The translations under genes and the position numbers were made by a program. From positions 62,001 to 126,000 of the forward strand of contig NZ_AP027081.1 in the NCBI RefSeq assembly GCF_030295425.1: a DNA stretch of 64,000 nt, written 5' to 3'. The notes under the pieces were generated by a model that was given only the letters and a program-made list of their open reading frames with translations, was not told the DNA's origin and did no database searches. Source of the stretch: Mesoterricola sediminis. GTDB lineage: Bacteria; Acidobacteriota; Holophagae; Holophagales; Holophagaceae. Every line of letters starts with the position of its first letter. Position 1 is the stretch's first letter. This document shows, piece by piece, positions 16,601 to 24,305 of this stretch.

Positions 16601-18021
16601 CGGGCGGTGTCGCCCATGGAGCCGATGGGCTCCCGCCCCGCGGCGGCCATGGGGAACAGCAGCCGCTCCTGCTCCTCCTCGGTGAGGGAGAACAGCTGGC
16701 GCTGGGCCAGGGCGGGCGCGGGCTCCCCGGGCTCCGGGGCCGGCAGGCTCCTCAAGGGGAGGGTGCGCGGATCGAACCCCGCGTCCCGGTTGCCCCGGGA
16801 GATGGAGGGGTCGCGGAAGTGGACCCGGCCCGTGCCCAGGTCCACCTTCACCCCGGTGCCCGCATGGAGCGTGCCCTTGCGGAGGATGCGGCCCTCGGGG
16901 ATCCCGAAGGCGCCCGCCTCGCTGGACAGGTAGAAGGCGTCCTCCGTGAGGGCCCAGCGGCTGGGACGGAAGCCGTGGCGGTCGAGACGGGCGCCCACGG
17001 TGTTGCCGTCGGAGTAGAGGATGATCGCGGGCCCGTCCCACGGCTCCATGGCGCGGCTCCAGAAATCGTAGAAGGGGCTCCGGCCCTGGCGGCCCCCGGC
17101 GGGGGGCATCATGATCGCCAGGATGTCCTCGAGGTGGGGGATGGCGCTGCGGTGCATCAGGGCCTCGGCCATCTCGTTGAGGCTCCCGGAATCGCTGATG
17201 CCGGCGTGGGTGAGGAGCTCGTCCCGGCGCAGGCCGATGGAGCGCTCCCGGGCGTGGGCCCAGGACCGGTTGCCGGCGATGGTGTTGATCTCGCCGTTGT
17301 GGGCGATGAGGCGGAAGGGCTGGGCCTTGTCCCAGCTCGTGCGGGTGTTGGTGGAGAAGCGCCGGTGGAAGAGGGCGAAGCGGGTCACGAAGCGGGGGTC
17401 CCGCAGGTCCAGGTAGAAGGCCTCCAGGGCGTCGGCCTGGGTGAGCGCCTTGTAGACGACGGTGGAGCCGGACAGGGACGCGAAGAAGAAGGCCCCCTTG
17501 ATGCCCTGGTCGGCCTGTTTGGTCCGCACCTCCTGCTTCACGAAGTACAGGAGGCGGTTGAAGGCGGAGTCGGTCCGACAGTGGGCCGGGCGCCTGAGCA
17601 CCGCCTGGACCATGGCCGGCCGGGTGGCGGCGGCCTCCTCCCCCAGCCCCCGGGGATCCACCGGGAGGTCGCGGAAATCCAGCACCGGGAGCTCGTGGTA
17701 CGCCATGGTGGCGCAGAAGACGTCCAGAGAGCGGGCCCGCCGGTCCGGATCCTGGGGCATGAAGAGGTTGGCCACGGCCACCTGGCCCCGCCGGTAGCCG
17801 AGGAGGTCCCAGGGGATGTCGGTCATGACGCCGGCCCCGTCCCCGGTGATGCGGTCCGCCCCGCAGGCGCCCCGGTGCTCCATGCAGCCCAGGGCGTCCA
17901 GCGCTTCCCGGAGGACCCCGTGGGAGGCGACCCCGGTGCGGGAGGCGACGAACCCGACGCCGCAGGCGTCCCGTTCCTCCGCGGGGCGGAAGCTTCGCTG
18001 GTGAGGCTCGTCCTGGGCCAT
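13669..18021 (-). CDS. gltB: Glutamate synthase large subunit
   Basis: GltB transfers the amide nitrogen of glutamine to 2-oxoglutarate. The 1450-residue protein has the full domain order: class II glutaminase with the nucleophile Cys20 in DACGVGF (19-residue propeptide), central domain, FMN-binding synthase domain with GGRSNSGEGGENP, the 3Fe-4S Cys set CEKNTCPAGIATHDP, and the C-terminal GXGXG domain with GNCALYGATGGTLYAHG. The ATG at 18021 is chosen because it places the nucleophile correctly; an upstream in-frame start would add 42 odd residues. The small subunit gltD is not in the window. It is divergent from the sigma-54-type regulator, with amtB-glnK just beyond. Confidence 0.96.
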   Translation of the reverse strand: MAQDEPHQRSFRPAEERDACGVGFVASRTGVASHGVLREALDALGCMEHRGACGADRITGDGAGVMTDIPWDLLGYRRGQVAVANLFMPQDPDRRARSLDVFCATMAYHELPVLDFRDLPVDPRGLGEEAAATRPAMVQAVLRRPAHCRTDSAFNRLLYFVKQEVRTKQADQGIKGAFFFASLSGSTVVYKALTQADALEAFYLDLRDPRFVTRFALFHRRFSTNTRTSWDKAQPFRLIAHNGEINTIAGNRSWAHARERSIGLRRDELLTHAGISDSGSLNEMAEALMHRSAIPHLEDILAIMMPPAGGRQGRSPFYDFWSRAMEPWDGPAIILYSDGNTVGARLDRHGFRPSRWALTEDAFYLSSEAGAFGIPEGRILRKGTLHAGTGVKVDLGTGRVHFRDPSISRGNRDAGFDPRTLPLRSLPAPEPGEPAPALAQRQLFSLTEEEQERLLFPMAAAGREPIGSMGDTARPNVFSVEHRPFFDYFYQSFAQVTNPPLDYLREENVTDLRIHLGRRPNIFFPKDLLPPEPAIEAPRPVLTLGEMRFLHELSRKTPSTSPIIPRRFSMTWDRAAGPAGFKPAVDALAAEVLAAVERGCPIVLLSDRDASPERPPIPGLVALRAVVTALNRSGLKLDASVVMETGEARTPHHVAALLSFGASAVCPYLALGIARGDDHRLTAGLSPDARERNLVEALVSGLLKIMSKSGISVLQSYVSSKLFTAIGLGDELMENFFPGDASPMGGIGYLELAGDVLEKTALPADPDRLLNTWQFRENPQGGGEVHAMTSARARAVHRMVEPGLEPAEAAARYREYLALGAAAEPVAVRHLFDLAGERPLPLEAVEPEEAILARFGAGAMSFGAVSAESQRDLILAMREVGGRSNSGEGGENPFFETEGITASTKQVASARFGVTARYLVTGQELQIKAAQGAKPGEGGQLMAVKVTEEIARARFSMPGVDLISPPPLHDIYSIEDLKELIFELRQVHPAAEISVKLVSGAGLGTIAVGVAKAGADIIYVAGGDGGTGAATLGSMKHAGLPVEFGLAEAHRALVENGLRDSVRLRADGGLLTGRDLVVMALLGADGFDFGKLLLVAEGCVMARVCEKNTCPAGIATHDPRVKARYRGDKDRIVRLLRLLAGEVRDHLAALGVASLGSIVGQAERLRPAARHAAFIRDRRIRLDRFMAPAPPAPGQVRPLREPVSELNARLLAEARAAMARGTGLEAAYPVRTTDRAVLATLSGHLAAAGSPPPAPLRFTFRGSAGQGFAVFLVAGIEATLFGEANDSVAKGMSGGRVVVRPSPEAAFVPEENAILGNCALYGATGGTLYAHGLVGDRFAVRNSGATAVAEGAGLHACEYMTRGTVAILGPVSHNVGAGMTGGRLFLDRRREAHVNAAYLEARPLDEAAARDFQALLSDYLAATGSATALRLLTHWAETLATFGLYVPRRT

Positions 18022-18097
18022 GGCATCCCTCCGGCAAGGGTCTGCCCCGGAATGTAGGAGGCTCCGGGCGAAGGGCCAGGGAAAAGTGCTTGAAACA

Positions 18098-18140
18098 ACA
18101 ATTTTGTAGGAGAAAATTTCAGGACCAACAATTCTGGAGG
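18098..18140. promoter_or_regulatory. Candidate operator pair between gltB and the NifA/NtrC-like gene
   Basis: In the 124-bp divergent region lies ACAATTTTGT (18098-18107), an inverted repeat ACAA-N2-TTGT. A related, imperfect copy follows within 18125-18140 (ACAATTCTGG). The same ACAA-N2-TTGT pattern recurs in perfect form 80 bp upstream of the amtB promoter. Its place in both nitrogen-gene control regions suggests a shared binding site. The classical NifA site TGT-N10-ACA is not seen here, and no convincing sigma-54 promoter for gltB was found. Confidence 0.35.
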
Positions 18141-18145
18141 TTGGC

Positions 18146-19687
18146 ATGGCGGACCCCGAACCCGGCCTTCACCTGGACGCCCTCCTGGACCTCAGCGTCG
18201 CCCTGGCCGCCCCCGAGATCCGCACCTCCCTGCCCCGGGTCCTGGAGATCCTCCAGGAGGCCTTCCGGGCCGTCACCGGAGCCATCGCCCTCCAGGATCC
18301 GGCCTCGGGGATCCTCCGGGTGGAGGCCTCCTTCGGCCTTCCGGCCGCGGCCCGGGACCTGCAGTACCGGGCCGGGGAGGGCATCACCGGCCTCGTGTTC
18401 CAGAGCGGGAAGCCCATCGTCGTTCCCAAGGTGGGGGACGAGCCCCTCTTCCTCGGGCGGTCCCTGCGGCGCACCAAGAACCGCGCCCTGCCCCAGGTGA
18501 GCTTCCTCTGCGTGCCGCTCTTCCTGGACGGCCGGCCCGCCGGGACCCTGGCCCTCACCGTGCCGTACGACGAGGCCCGGGACTACGCCGGCGACACCAC
18601 GGTCCTCCAGATCGCTGCGGGGATGGTGGGCCTGGCCATGAAGGTGGCCCGCCTCGTGGCCGCGGACCGCCAGCGCCTGCTGGACGAGAACCGCCAGCTG
18701 CGCCAGGAGCTCCAGGACCGGTACCAGATGCAGAACATGGTCGGCAAGAGCCACGCCATGCGCCAGGTCTTCGAGCAGGTGGCCCAGGCCGCCCCCGCCA
18801 GCACCACGGTCCTCATCCGCGGCGAGTCCGGCACCGGCAAGGAACTGGTGGCCCGGGCCATCCACTACGGCTCCCACCGCGCCGGCCGGCCCTTCGTGGA
18901 GGTGAGCTGCGGGGCCCTGCCGGAGGCCCTCATCGAATCCGAGCTCTTCGGCCACGAGGCCGGCGCCTTCACGGACGCCCGCACCGCCAAGCCCGGGCGT
19001 TTCGAGCTGGCCAACGGCGGCACCCTCTTCCTGGACGAGATCGGCGAACTGTCGCCGGCCACCCAGGTCAAGCTCCTGCGCGTGCTCCAGGAGCGCCAAT
19101 TCGAGCGCCTGGGCGGCGTCACGCCCGTGAAGGTGGACGTGCGCCTCGTGGCGGCCACCCACCGCAACCTGGAGGCCCTCATCCAGGCGGGCACCTTCCG
19201 GGAGGACCTGTACTACCGCCTGAACGTCTTCGAGCTCTACCTGCCCCCCCTGCGGGAGCGGAGCACGGACATCCTCCTCCTGGCCGACCACTTCGTGGAG
19301 AAGTTCGCCCATGCCCAGGGCAAGGACGTCCGGCGCATCTCCAACAGCGCCATCGACATGCTCATGGCCTACCACTGGCCGGGCAATGTGCGGGAGCTGG
19401 AGAACTGCATCGAGCGGGCCGTGCTCGTGTGCCCCGGGGGCGTGATCCACGCCCACCACCTGCCGCCCACCCTCCAGACGGCGGAGGCCTCCAACACCTT
19501 CCTGGGCACCTCCTTCGAGGAGGCCGTCGGCGCCTTCGAGCGGGACCTGATCCAGGACGCCCTCAAATCCGCCCGGGGCAACCGGGCGAAGGCCGCCCGC
19601 CTCCTCCAGACCACGGAGCGGATCCTCTCCTACAAGGTGAAGAAGTACGGCATCGCGTTCGGAAAGGGCTACAAAAACGTTCCATGA
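18146..19687 (+). CDS. Sigma-54-dependent regulator, GAF-AAA-HTH (NifA/NtrC-like)
   Basis: The 513-residue protein has a GAF sensor domain (about residues 15-170), an AAA+ sigma-54 activation domain (about 195-435) and a Fis-type helix-turn-helix at the C-terminus (about 465-505, [20 protein letters not shown]). Walker A is GESGTGKE at 226-233; Walker B is [11 protein letters not shown]. The loop that touches sigma-54 reads GAFTDA (273-278) instead of GAFTGA, a variant known among functional members. There is no receiver domain, so activity is probably set by a ligand or PII protein at the GAF domain. Lying between gltB and amtB-glnK, it is the likely activator of this nitrogen module. Confidence 0.9.
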   Translation: MADPEPGLHLDALLDLSVALAAPEIRTSLPRVLEILQEAFRAVTGAIALQDPASGILRVEASFGLPAAARDLQYRAGEGITGLVFQSGKPIVVPKVGDEPLFLGRSLRRTKNRALPQVSFLCVPLFLDGRPAGTLALTVPYDEARDYAGDTTVLQIAAGMVGLAMKVARLVAADRQRLLDENRQLRQELQDRYQMQNMVGKSHAMRQVFEQVAQAAPASTTVLIRGESGTGKELVARAIHYGSHRAGRPFVEVSCGALPEALIESELFGHEAGAFTDARTAKPGRFELANGGTLFLDEIGELSPATQVKLLRVLQERQFERLGGVTPVKVDVRLVAATHRNLEALIQAGTFREDLYYRLNVFELYLPPLRERSTDILLLADHFVEKFAHAQGKDVRRISNSAIDMLMAYHWPGNVRELENCIERAVLVCPGGVIHAHHLPPTLQTAEASNTFLGTSFEEAVGAFERDLIQDALKSARGNRAKAARLLQTTERILSYKVKKYGIAFGKGYKNVP

Positions 19688-19699
19688 TTTTACCATTGC

Positions 19700-19711
19700 G
19701 ACAAAATTGTC
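19700..19711. promoter_or_regulatory. ACAA-N2-TTGT inverted repeat upstream of amtB
   Basis: GACAAAATTGTC is a perfect inverted repeat (arms GACAA and TTGTC, two-base spacer) 80 bp upstream of the -24 element of the amtB promoter, a typical distance for an enhancer bound by a sigma-54 activator. The inner part matches the site in the gltB control region. Confidence 0.4.
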
Positions 19712-19779
19712 TATGCCCCCGGAGGCGCCTTTGGATGCCTTCTCGTTTATTTGCTTTGTTTAGCTGAAACCGTCGTCCC

Positions 19780-19795
19780 TGGCACGGCGGCTGCT
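19780..19795 (+). promoter_or_regulatory. Sigma-54 promoter of amtB-glnK
   Basis: TGGCACG, four bases, then CTGCT matches the sigma-54 consensus TGGCACG-N4-TTGCW at all positions but one, with exact spacing between the -24 GG (19781-19782) and -12 GC (19793-19794). Transcription should begin near 19806, about 28 bp before the amtB ATG. The promoter lies 92 bp after the stop of the sigma-54 activator gene. Confidence 0.8.
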
Positions 19796-19833
19796 ATCCC
19801 CCATGGGAGGGGCACGGCAGCCCGGGGGGACGC

Positions 19834-21471
19834 ATGGACAAGGCGCGACGACGATCCTGGCCGGGAGGGCGCGGGGCCCTCCGGTGGGGCCTGGCCCTCC
19901 TCCTGGTCACCGGGGCGGCGGCCCTCGCGGCGGCGGACCCCTCGGGGGGCGCCACGGGCGGCATCCAGAACGTGCCCGCGCAGACGCCGGGCCAGCCCAC
20001 CCTCCAGGAACTGGGGGCGGCCCTCGGCCAGACGCGCGTCTCCCTCAATTTCGTGTGGGTGCTCTTCTCCGGCTTCCTGGTGATGTTCATGCAGGCCGGC
20101 TTCGCCCTGGCGGAGACGGGCTTCACCCGCGCGCGCAGCGCCGCCCACACCATGACCATGAACCTGATGGTCTACGGGATCGGCATCCTGGGCTTCTGGG
20201 TCTGCGGATACGCCCTCCAGATGGGCGGCTCGGGCGGGCCCGCGGGGGCGGCGCTGGCGGCCCCGGCCTCCATGTCGCGGCTGGTGGGGCCGGTCATCCA
20301 CGGCCAGGTCTGGGGGCTCTTCGGCGGCAGGGGGTTCTTCCTGACCGGCGGCGCCTACGATGTGTCGGCCTTCGCCATGTTCCTCTTCCAGATGGTCTTC
20401 ATGGACACGGCCCTCACGATCCCCACCGGGGCCATGGCGGAGCGCTGGAAGCTCTCGGCCTTCACGATCTACGGCTTCGTCGCCTCCATGCTCATCTACC
20501 CCGTCTACGCCTGCTGGGCCTGGGGCGGCGGCTGGCTCTCCCAGCTGGGGCGGAACGTGGGCCTGGGCCACGGCTACGTGGATTTCGCCGGATCGGGCGT
20601 CGTCCACCTCACGGGCGGGACGATGGCCCTGGTCGGGGCCGCGGTGCTGGGGCCCCGCATCGGGAAGTTCGTGAAGGGGAAGGCCCAGGCCATTCCCGGC
20701 CACGACCTGTCCATGGCCTTCCTGGGGTGCTTCATCCTGGCCTTCGGCTGGTTCGGGTTCAACGCCGGCTCCACCCTGGCCGGCACGGACCTGCGGATCT
20801 CCGTCGTGGCCACCAACACCATGCTGGCCTCGGCCGCGGGGGCCCTGGCCGCCTACGGCTTCACCTGGCTCAAGTACGGGCGTCCCGATCCCTCCATGAG
20901 CGCCAACGGCCTCCTGGCGGGCCTCGTGGCCGTGACGGCGCCCTGCGCCTACATCAACGCGCCGGCCGCGGTGCTCGTGGGCGCGGTGGGGGGCGTGCTC
21001 GTGGTCGCCGGGGCCCTCTTCGTCGAGAACACCCTCGGCATCGACGACCCGGTCGGGGCCGTGGCGGTCCACGGCTTCAACGGGATCTGGGGCCTCCTCG
21101 CCCTGGGCCTGTTCGCGGACGGGTCGTACGGGCAGGGCCTCAACAACGGCCCCGCCACGGGCGTGACGGGCCTCCTGTACGGGGACCCCGGGCAGCTCGC
21201 GGCGCAGCTCGTGGGCATCGGCGCCAATCTGCTGTGGGTGGCGCCCACCAGCTACGCGCTCTTCAAGCTGATCGACCTGGCGGTGGGCATGCGGGTGGCC
21301 CCCGAGCACGAACTGCAGGGCCTGGACTTCCACGAGGTGTCGGCCCCCGCCTACCCCAGCGACGGCGCCGGCCTCGGCTCCCCCGTGATGGTGTTCCAGG
21401 CGCCGCCGGCGGCCGCCGGCGCCAGGACGGCCCGCCCCGCATCCACCGTCCCCCAGGAGGCCCGGTCATGA
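19834..21471 (+). CDS. amtB: Ammonium transporter AmtB
   Basis: An inner-membrane ammonium channel of 545 residues. A signal peptide (about 1-33) and a periplasmic stretch precede the eleven-helix Amt domain (about 60-480). Visible landmarks are the GAMAERW segment with the conserved Asp region just upstream, the first pore His in SGVVHLTGG and the second in AVHGFNGIWG. The C-terminal tail after about residue 490 is long, with an Ala/Pro-rich end. It is followed by glnK with an ATGA overlap, the classic amtB-glnK pair in which PII blocks the channel under nitrogen excess. A sigma-54 promoter lies upstream. Confidence 0.96.
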   Translation: MDKARRRSWPGGRGALRWGLALLLVTGAAALAAADPSGGATGGIQNVPAQTPGQPTLQELGAALGQTRVSLNFVWVLFSGFLVMFMQAGFALAETGFTRARSAAHTMTMNLMVYGIGILGFWVCGYALQMGGSGGPAGAALAAPASMSRLVGPVIHGQVWGLFGGRGFFLTGGAYDVSAFAMFLFQMVFMDTALTIPTGAMAERWKLSAFTIYGFVASMLIYPVYACWAWGGGWLSQLGRNVGLGHGYVDFAGSGVVHLTGGTMALVGAAVLGPRIGKFVKGKAQAIPGHDLSMAFLGCFILAFGWFGFNAGSTLAGTDLRISVVATNTMLASAAGALAAYGFTWLKYGRPDPSMSANGLLAGLVAVTAPCAYINAPAAVLVGAVGGVLVVAGALFVENTLGIDDPVGAVAVHGFNGIWGLLALGLFADGSYGQGLNNGPATGVTGLLYGDPGQLAAQLVGIGANLLWVAPTSYALFKLIDLAVGMRVAPEHELQGLDFHEVSAPAYPSDGAGLGSPVMVFQAPPAAAGARTARPASTVPQEARS

Positions 21472-21830
21472 AGCTCATCACCGCGATCATCCGTCCCGAG
21501 CGCCTGGAGGACGTGAAGGCCGCCCTCTTCGAGGCCGAGGTCACGGGGCTGACCCTCCACCGCGTGGCCGGCCACGGCGGCGAGACCGTCGCCTTCGAAT
21601 CCTACCGGGGCGCGCCCCTGGTGTACGAGTTCCACGAGAAGGTGCAGCTGGACATCGCCGTCTCGGAGCCCTTCGTGGAAGCCACCCTCGCCGCCATCCT
21701 CAAGGCGGCCCGGACCGGGGAGGTGGGCGACGGGAAGATCTTCGTGCGGCCCCTGGAGCGGGTCGTGCGGATCCGCACGGGCGAGACGGACGTGGACGCG
21801 CTGACGCCGGATCCCATGCGCTTCCCCTGA
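21468..21830 (+). CDS. glnK: Nitrogen regulatory protein PII
   Basis: A 120-residue PII trimer subunit that senses ATP/ADP and 2-oxoglutarate. It begins MKLITAIIRPERLEDVK, as PII proteins do. The T-loop carries Tyr46 in SYRGAP, the likely uridylylation site, but the loop is a few residues shorter than in E. coli GlnK. The C-terminal part has GDGKIFVRPLERVVRIRTGE, the conserved nucleotide-binding strand. Its ATG overlaps the amtB stop, so the two are translationally coupled. Besides gating AmtB it could control the GAF regulator upstream. Confidence 0.95.
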   Translation: MKLITAIIRPERLEDVKAALFEAEVTGLTLHRVAGHGGETVAFESYRGAPLVYEFHEKVQLDIAVSEPFVEATLAAILKAARTGEVGDGKIFVRPLERVVRIRTGETDVDALTPDPMRFP

Positions 21831-21894
21831 AGCGCCGGCGGAACCATCGGGGGGACGGGCACGGCGGACACGGGTGGCTCCTGCGCCGGTCCTG

Positions 21895-21913
21895 TCCCCC
21901 CGGTCACGGGGGG
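21895..21913. terminator. C6/G7 hairpin between convergent glnK and folate dehydrogenase genes
   Basis: Six C, a six-base loop, then seven G form a strong stem between the ends of two convergent genes. It would work in either direction. There is no long U-tract, so this is a tentative terminator. Confidence 0.4.
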
Positions 21914-21915
21914 GG

Positions 21916-22773
21916 TCAGACCCCCGCGGCGTAGGTGAGGTTCAGGAGGGCCATGGCCCGCGTGACCTTGCCGACGCTGTTGCGCTTCGTGTTGGTGTAC
22001 TGGATCCCCTTGGCGTCCAGGGCGGGGTAATCGAAGTTGCCCTGGTGGCTCAGGTCCACGCACAGGGCGGAGGGCTTGATCCAGTCCGTGGGGAGCAGGT
22101 AGTCCTGGGCGGGCACGGCGCTGATGATCACGTCGGCCATCTTCACGAAGCCCTCGAGGTGGTCCTGGTTCGTGTGCTGGTGGCAGATGATGGGCGTGCC
22201 CTTGAGGTTGGCCACCATGGCTGAGACCGGGCGGCCGATGCGGAGGCTGTCGTTGATGATGAGGACGGTCTTGCCGGCGAAGTAGTCGGTGCCGAAGCCC
22301 CGCTTGATCACCTTGATCACCGCGCGGCCCGTGCAGGGCACCATGCACACGCGGTCGATCCCCTCGGACATGCGCTTCCGGAACTTGTTGAGGTAGCCGA
22401 TGTTGATGGAGTGGAGGCCCTCGATGTCCTTGCCGGGGTCCACCAGGTCCATGATCTCGTCGTCCTTCAGTTCGGGGTACCGGAGGGGGTAGAAGATGAA
22501 GATGCCGTCCGTGCCCGTGTCCTGGTTCAGGTGGGCGATGAGCTTGACCACCTGGATCCCGCTGCCGACCATGTGCAGGGAGGTGCGGATGCCCATCTCC
22601 TCGCAGTCCTTCACGAGCAGGTCCCGGTAGAGCACGCTGCCGGGGTCGTCGCTGCCCAGGATCACCCCCAGGCCGGGCGCCCGGCCCAGCTTCTTGACGT
22701 TGGCCTTCACCCGCTCGCGGTAGTGCAGGGCGGTCTCGACGCAGTCCAGCTTTCCGGTCGGATGGAAGGTCAT
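21916..22773 (-). CDS. MTD1-like methylenetetrahydrofolate dehydrogenase
   Basis: The 285-residue protein has the FolD fold but departs from bifunctional FolD at catalytic sites. In the segment SVLYRDLLVKDCEEMG the position of the FolD catalytic Lys (E. coli K56) reads Leu. The FolD QLPLP motif reads FYPLR. The C-terminal Rossmann half retains LIINDSLRIGRPVSAM and VDLSHQGNFD, which resemble yeast Mtd1, the monofunctional NAD-dependent 5,10-methylene-THF dehydrogenase that lacks cyclohydrolase activity. I infer a dehydrogenase-only enzyme of one-carbon metabolism. GGAGGTG before the ATG at 22773 decides the start over an upstream in-frame codon. No canonical folD lies in the window. Confidence 0.78.
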   Translation of the reverse strand: MTFHPTGKLDCVETALHYRERVKANVKKLGRAPGLGVILGSDDPGSVLYRDLLVKDCEEMGIRTSLHMVGSGIQVVKLIAHLNQDTGTDGIFIFYPLRYPELKDDEIMDLVDPGKDIEGLHSINIGYLNKFRKRMSEGIDRVCMVPCTGRAVIKVIKRGFGTDYFAGKTVLIINDSLRIGRPVSAMVANLKGTPIICHQHTNQDHLEGFVKMADVIISAVPAQDYLLPTDWIKPSALCVDLSHQGNFDYPALDAKGIQYTNTKRNSVGKVTRAMALLNLTYAAGV

Positions 22774-22836
22774 TCGGCACCTCCGGGCCATTCTACCGGT
22801 TTATCCTAGGACGGAATGCAGGAGGCCCCGGTTTTC

Positions 22837-24279
22837 ATGACAAAGCAGGCACCCCCCGCCCAGGCGCTGCAGGTCCGGCTGGCGGCGTCGTACCCGGACG
22901 CCCGCTGCGCCCTGGACCACGTGGACCCGTTCCAGCTCGTGGTGGCCACCCTCCTGAGCGCCCAGTGCACGGACGCCCGGGTCAACCTGACGACGCCCGC
23001 CCTTTTCGCCCGGTTTCCCGATGCCCGGGCCCTCGCTTCGGCCGACCTGGCGGAGCTGGAGGGCCTGATCCGTTCCACGGGATTCTACCACAACAAGGCC
23101 CGGAACCTGAAGGCGCTGGGGGCCGCCCTCCTGGCGCGCCACGGGGGGGAGGTGCCGGACACCCTGGAGGCCCTGGCCGCCCTCCCCGGCGTGGGGCAGA
23201 AGACCGCCAACGTCGTCCTCAGCAACGCTTTCGGCGTGCCGGCCCTGCCCGTGGACACCCACATCTTCCGGGTGGCCCGGCGCCTGGGCCTCTCCACCGC
23301 CGGGACCCCGGAGAAGGTGGAGGCCGACCTTTGCCGGCAGTTCCCCCGCGCGGCCTGGATCGACCTGCACCACCAGCTCATTCTCCACGGCCGCCGGGTC
23401 TGCGACGCGCGGAAGCCCGACTGCGCCGGCTGCGGCCTCCTGGACCTGTGCCCCACGGGCCAGGGGGCCCAGCCCGATCCCCACAGCGGCCGGGTGCTGG
23501 ACGCGCCCCGGGGCGCCGCCCGGGTGGCCCCGGCGCCCGCCCCGGCCCCCGCGCCCGCCACGGCCCCCACCCGGATCATCTCCCTGGTGCCCAGCGTCAC
23601 GGAACTCCTGGTGGCCTGGGGCCTGGCCTCACGCCTGGCCGGCAGGACCACCTTCTGCGTGGAGCCCCGGTGGATCCGCAACACGGTGCCCGCCATGGGG
23701 GGGACCAAGGATCCGGACCTCGCGCGCATCCGCTCCCAGCGGCCGGACCTGGTGGTGATGGAGCGCGGCGAGAACACCCGGGAGGCGGCGGAGGCCCTGG
23801 CCGCCGCCGGCCTGCCCCTCCTCGTCCTGGACATCCGGCGCGTGCGGGACTGCCTCAAGGCCTACCAGGTCCTGGCCGACGCCGTGGGCCTGCCCGAGGC
23901 GGGCCGGGCCCGGGCCGCGGCCCTCAAGGCCCGCCTGCGGCCGGCGCCCCGGAAGGGGCCCCGGACCGTGGTCCTCGTCTGGAAGGAGCCCTGGATCGTG
24001 GCCGGCCCCGACACCTACGTGGGGGACCTCGTCCGGCAGGCCGGTCTCATGCCCGTCGGAGGGGACGGCTACCCGCGCCTGGACGACGCCGGCCTCGCCG
24101 CCCTCGACCCCGAGGTGGTCCTCCTGCCCAGTGAACCCTACCGCTTCACCGTCCGGCACCGGGACGCCCTGGCCCGCTTGCTTCCCGGGGCCCGCGTCCG
24201 GCTCGTGGAGGGCCGGGCCCTCACCTGGTACCTGAGCCGCACCGAGGATGCCATCCTGCAGCTGCGCGCCCTGTCCTGA
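22837..24279 (+). CDS. Endonuclease III fused to a BtuF-like cobalamin/metal-binding domain
   Basis: Residues 1-215 are a complete Nth glycosylase/AP lyase. The helix-hairpin-helix LPGVGQKTANVVL carries the catalytic Lys122. Asp140 lies in VDTHIFRV. The [4Fe-4S] cluster is Cys189, 196, 199 and 205 in the C-x6-C-x2-C-x5-C spacing. An Ala/Pro linker (about 227-245) leads to a helical-backbone receptor domain (about 246-480) like periplasmic BtuF (IISLVPSVTELLVAWGL, then two Rossmann-like lobes). There is no signal peptide, so the second domain must sit in the cytoplasm. AGGAGG before the ATG at 22837 supports the start. It is co-transcribed with a thioredoxin-fold gene 26 bp downstream. Confidence 0.85.
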   Translation: MTKQAPPAQALQVRLAASYPDARCALDHVDPFQLVVATLLSAQCTDARVNLTTPALFARFPDARALASADLAELEGLIRSTGFYHNKARNLKALGAALLARHGGEVPDTLEALAALPGVGQKTANVVLSNAFGVPALPVDTHIFRVARRLGLSTAGTPEKVEADLCRQFPRAAWIDLHHQLILHGRRVCDARKPDCAGCGLLDLCPTGQGAQPDPHSGRVLDAPRGAARVAPAPAPAPAPATAPTRIISLVPSVTELLVAWGLASRLAGRTTFCVEPRWIRNTVPAMGGTKDPDLARIRSQRPDLVVMERGENTREAAEALAAAGLPLLVLDIRRVRDCLKAYQVLADAVGLPEAGRARAAALKARLRPAPRKGPRTVVLVWKEPWIVAGPDTYVGDLVRQAGLMPVGGDGYPRLDDAGLAALDPEVVLLPSEPYRFTVRHRDALARLLPGARVRLVEGRALTWYLSRTEDAILQLRALS

Positions 24280-24305
24280 TCCCCCGGCCCGTCCTGGAGT
24301 CCCCC

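Noticed and set aside
13319-18057. Open frames over 1500 codons on both strands opposite or out of frame with gltB
   Set aside because: gltB is complete with all catalytic motifs; the other frames are Arg/Pro/Gly-rich shadows.
18022-18145. Sigma-54 promoter for gltB
   Set aside because: A GGCA...TTGC pair exists on the minus strand but the spacing is one base short, which is not tolerated by sigma-54.
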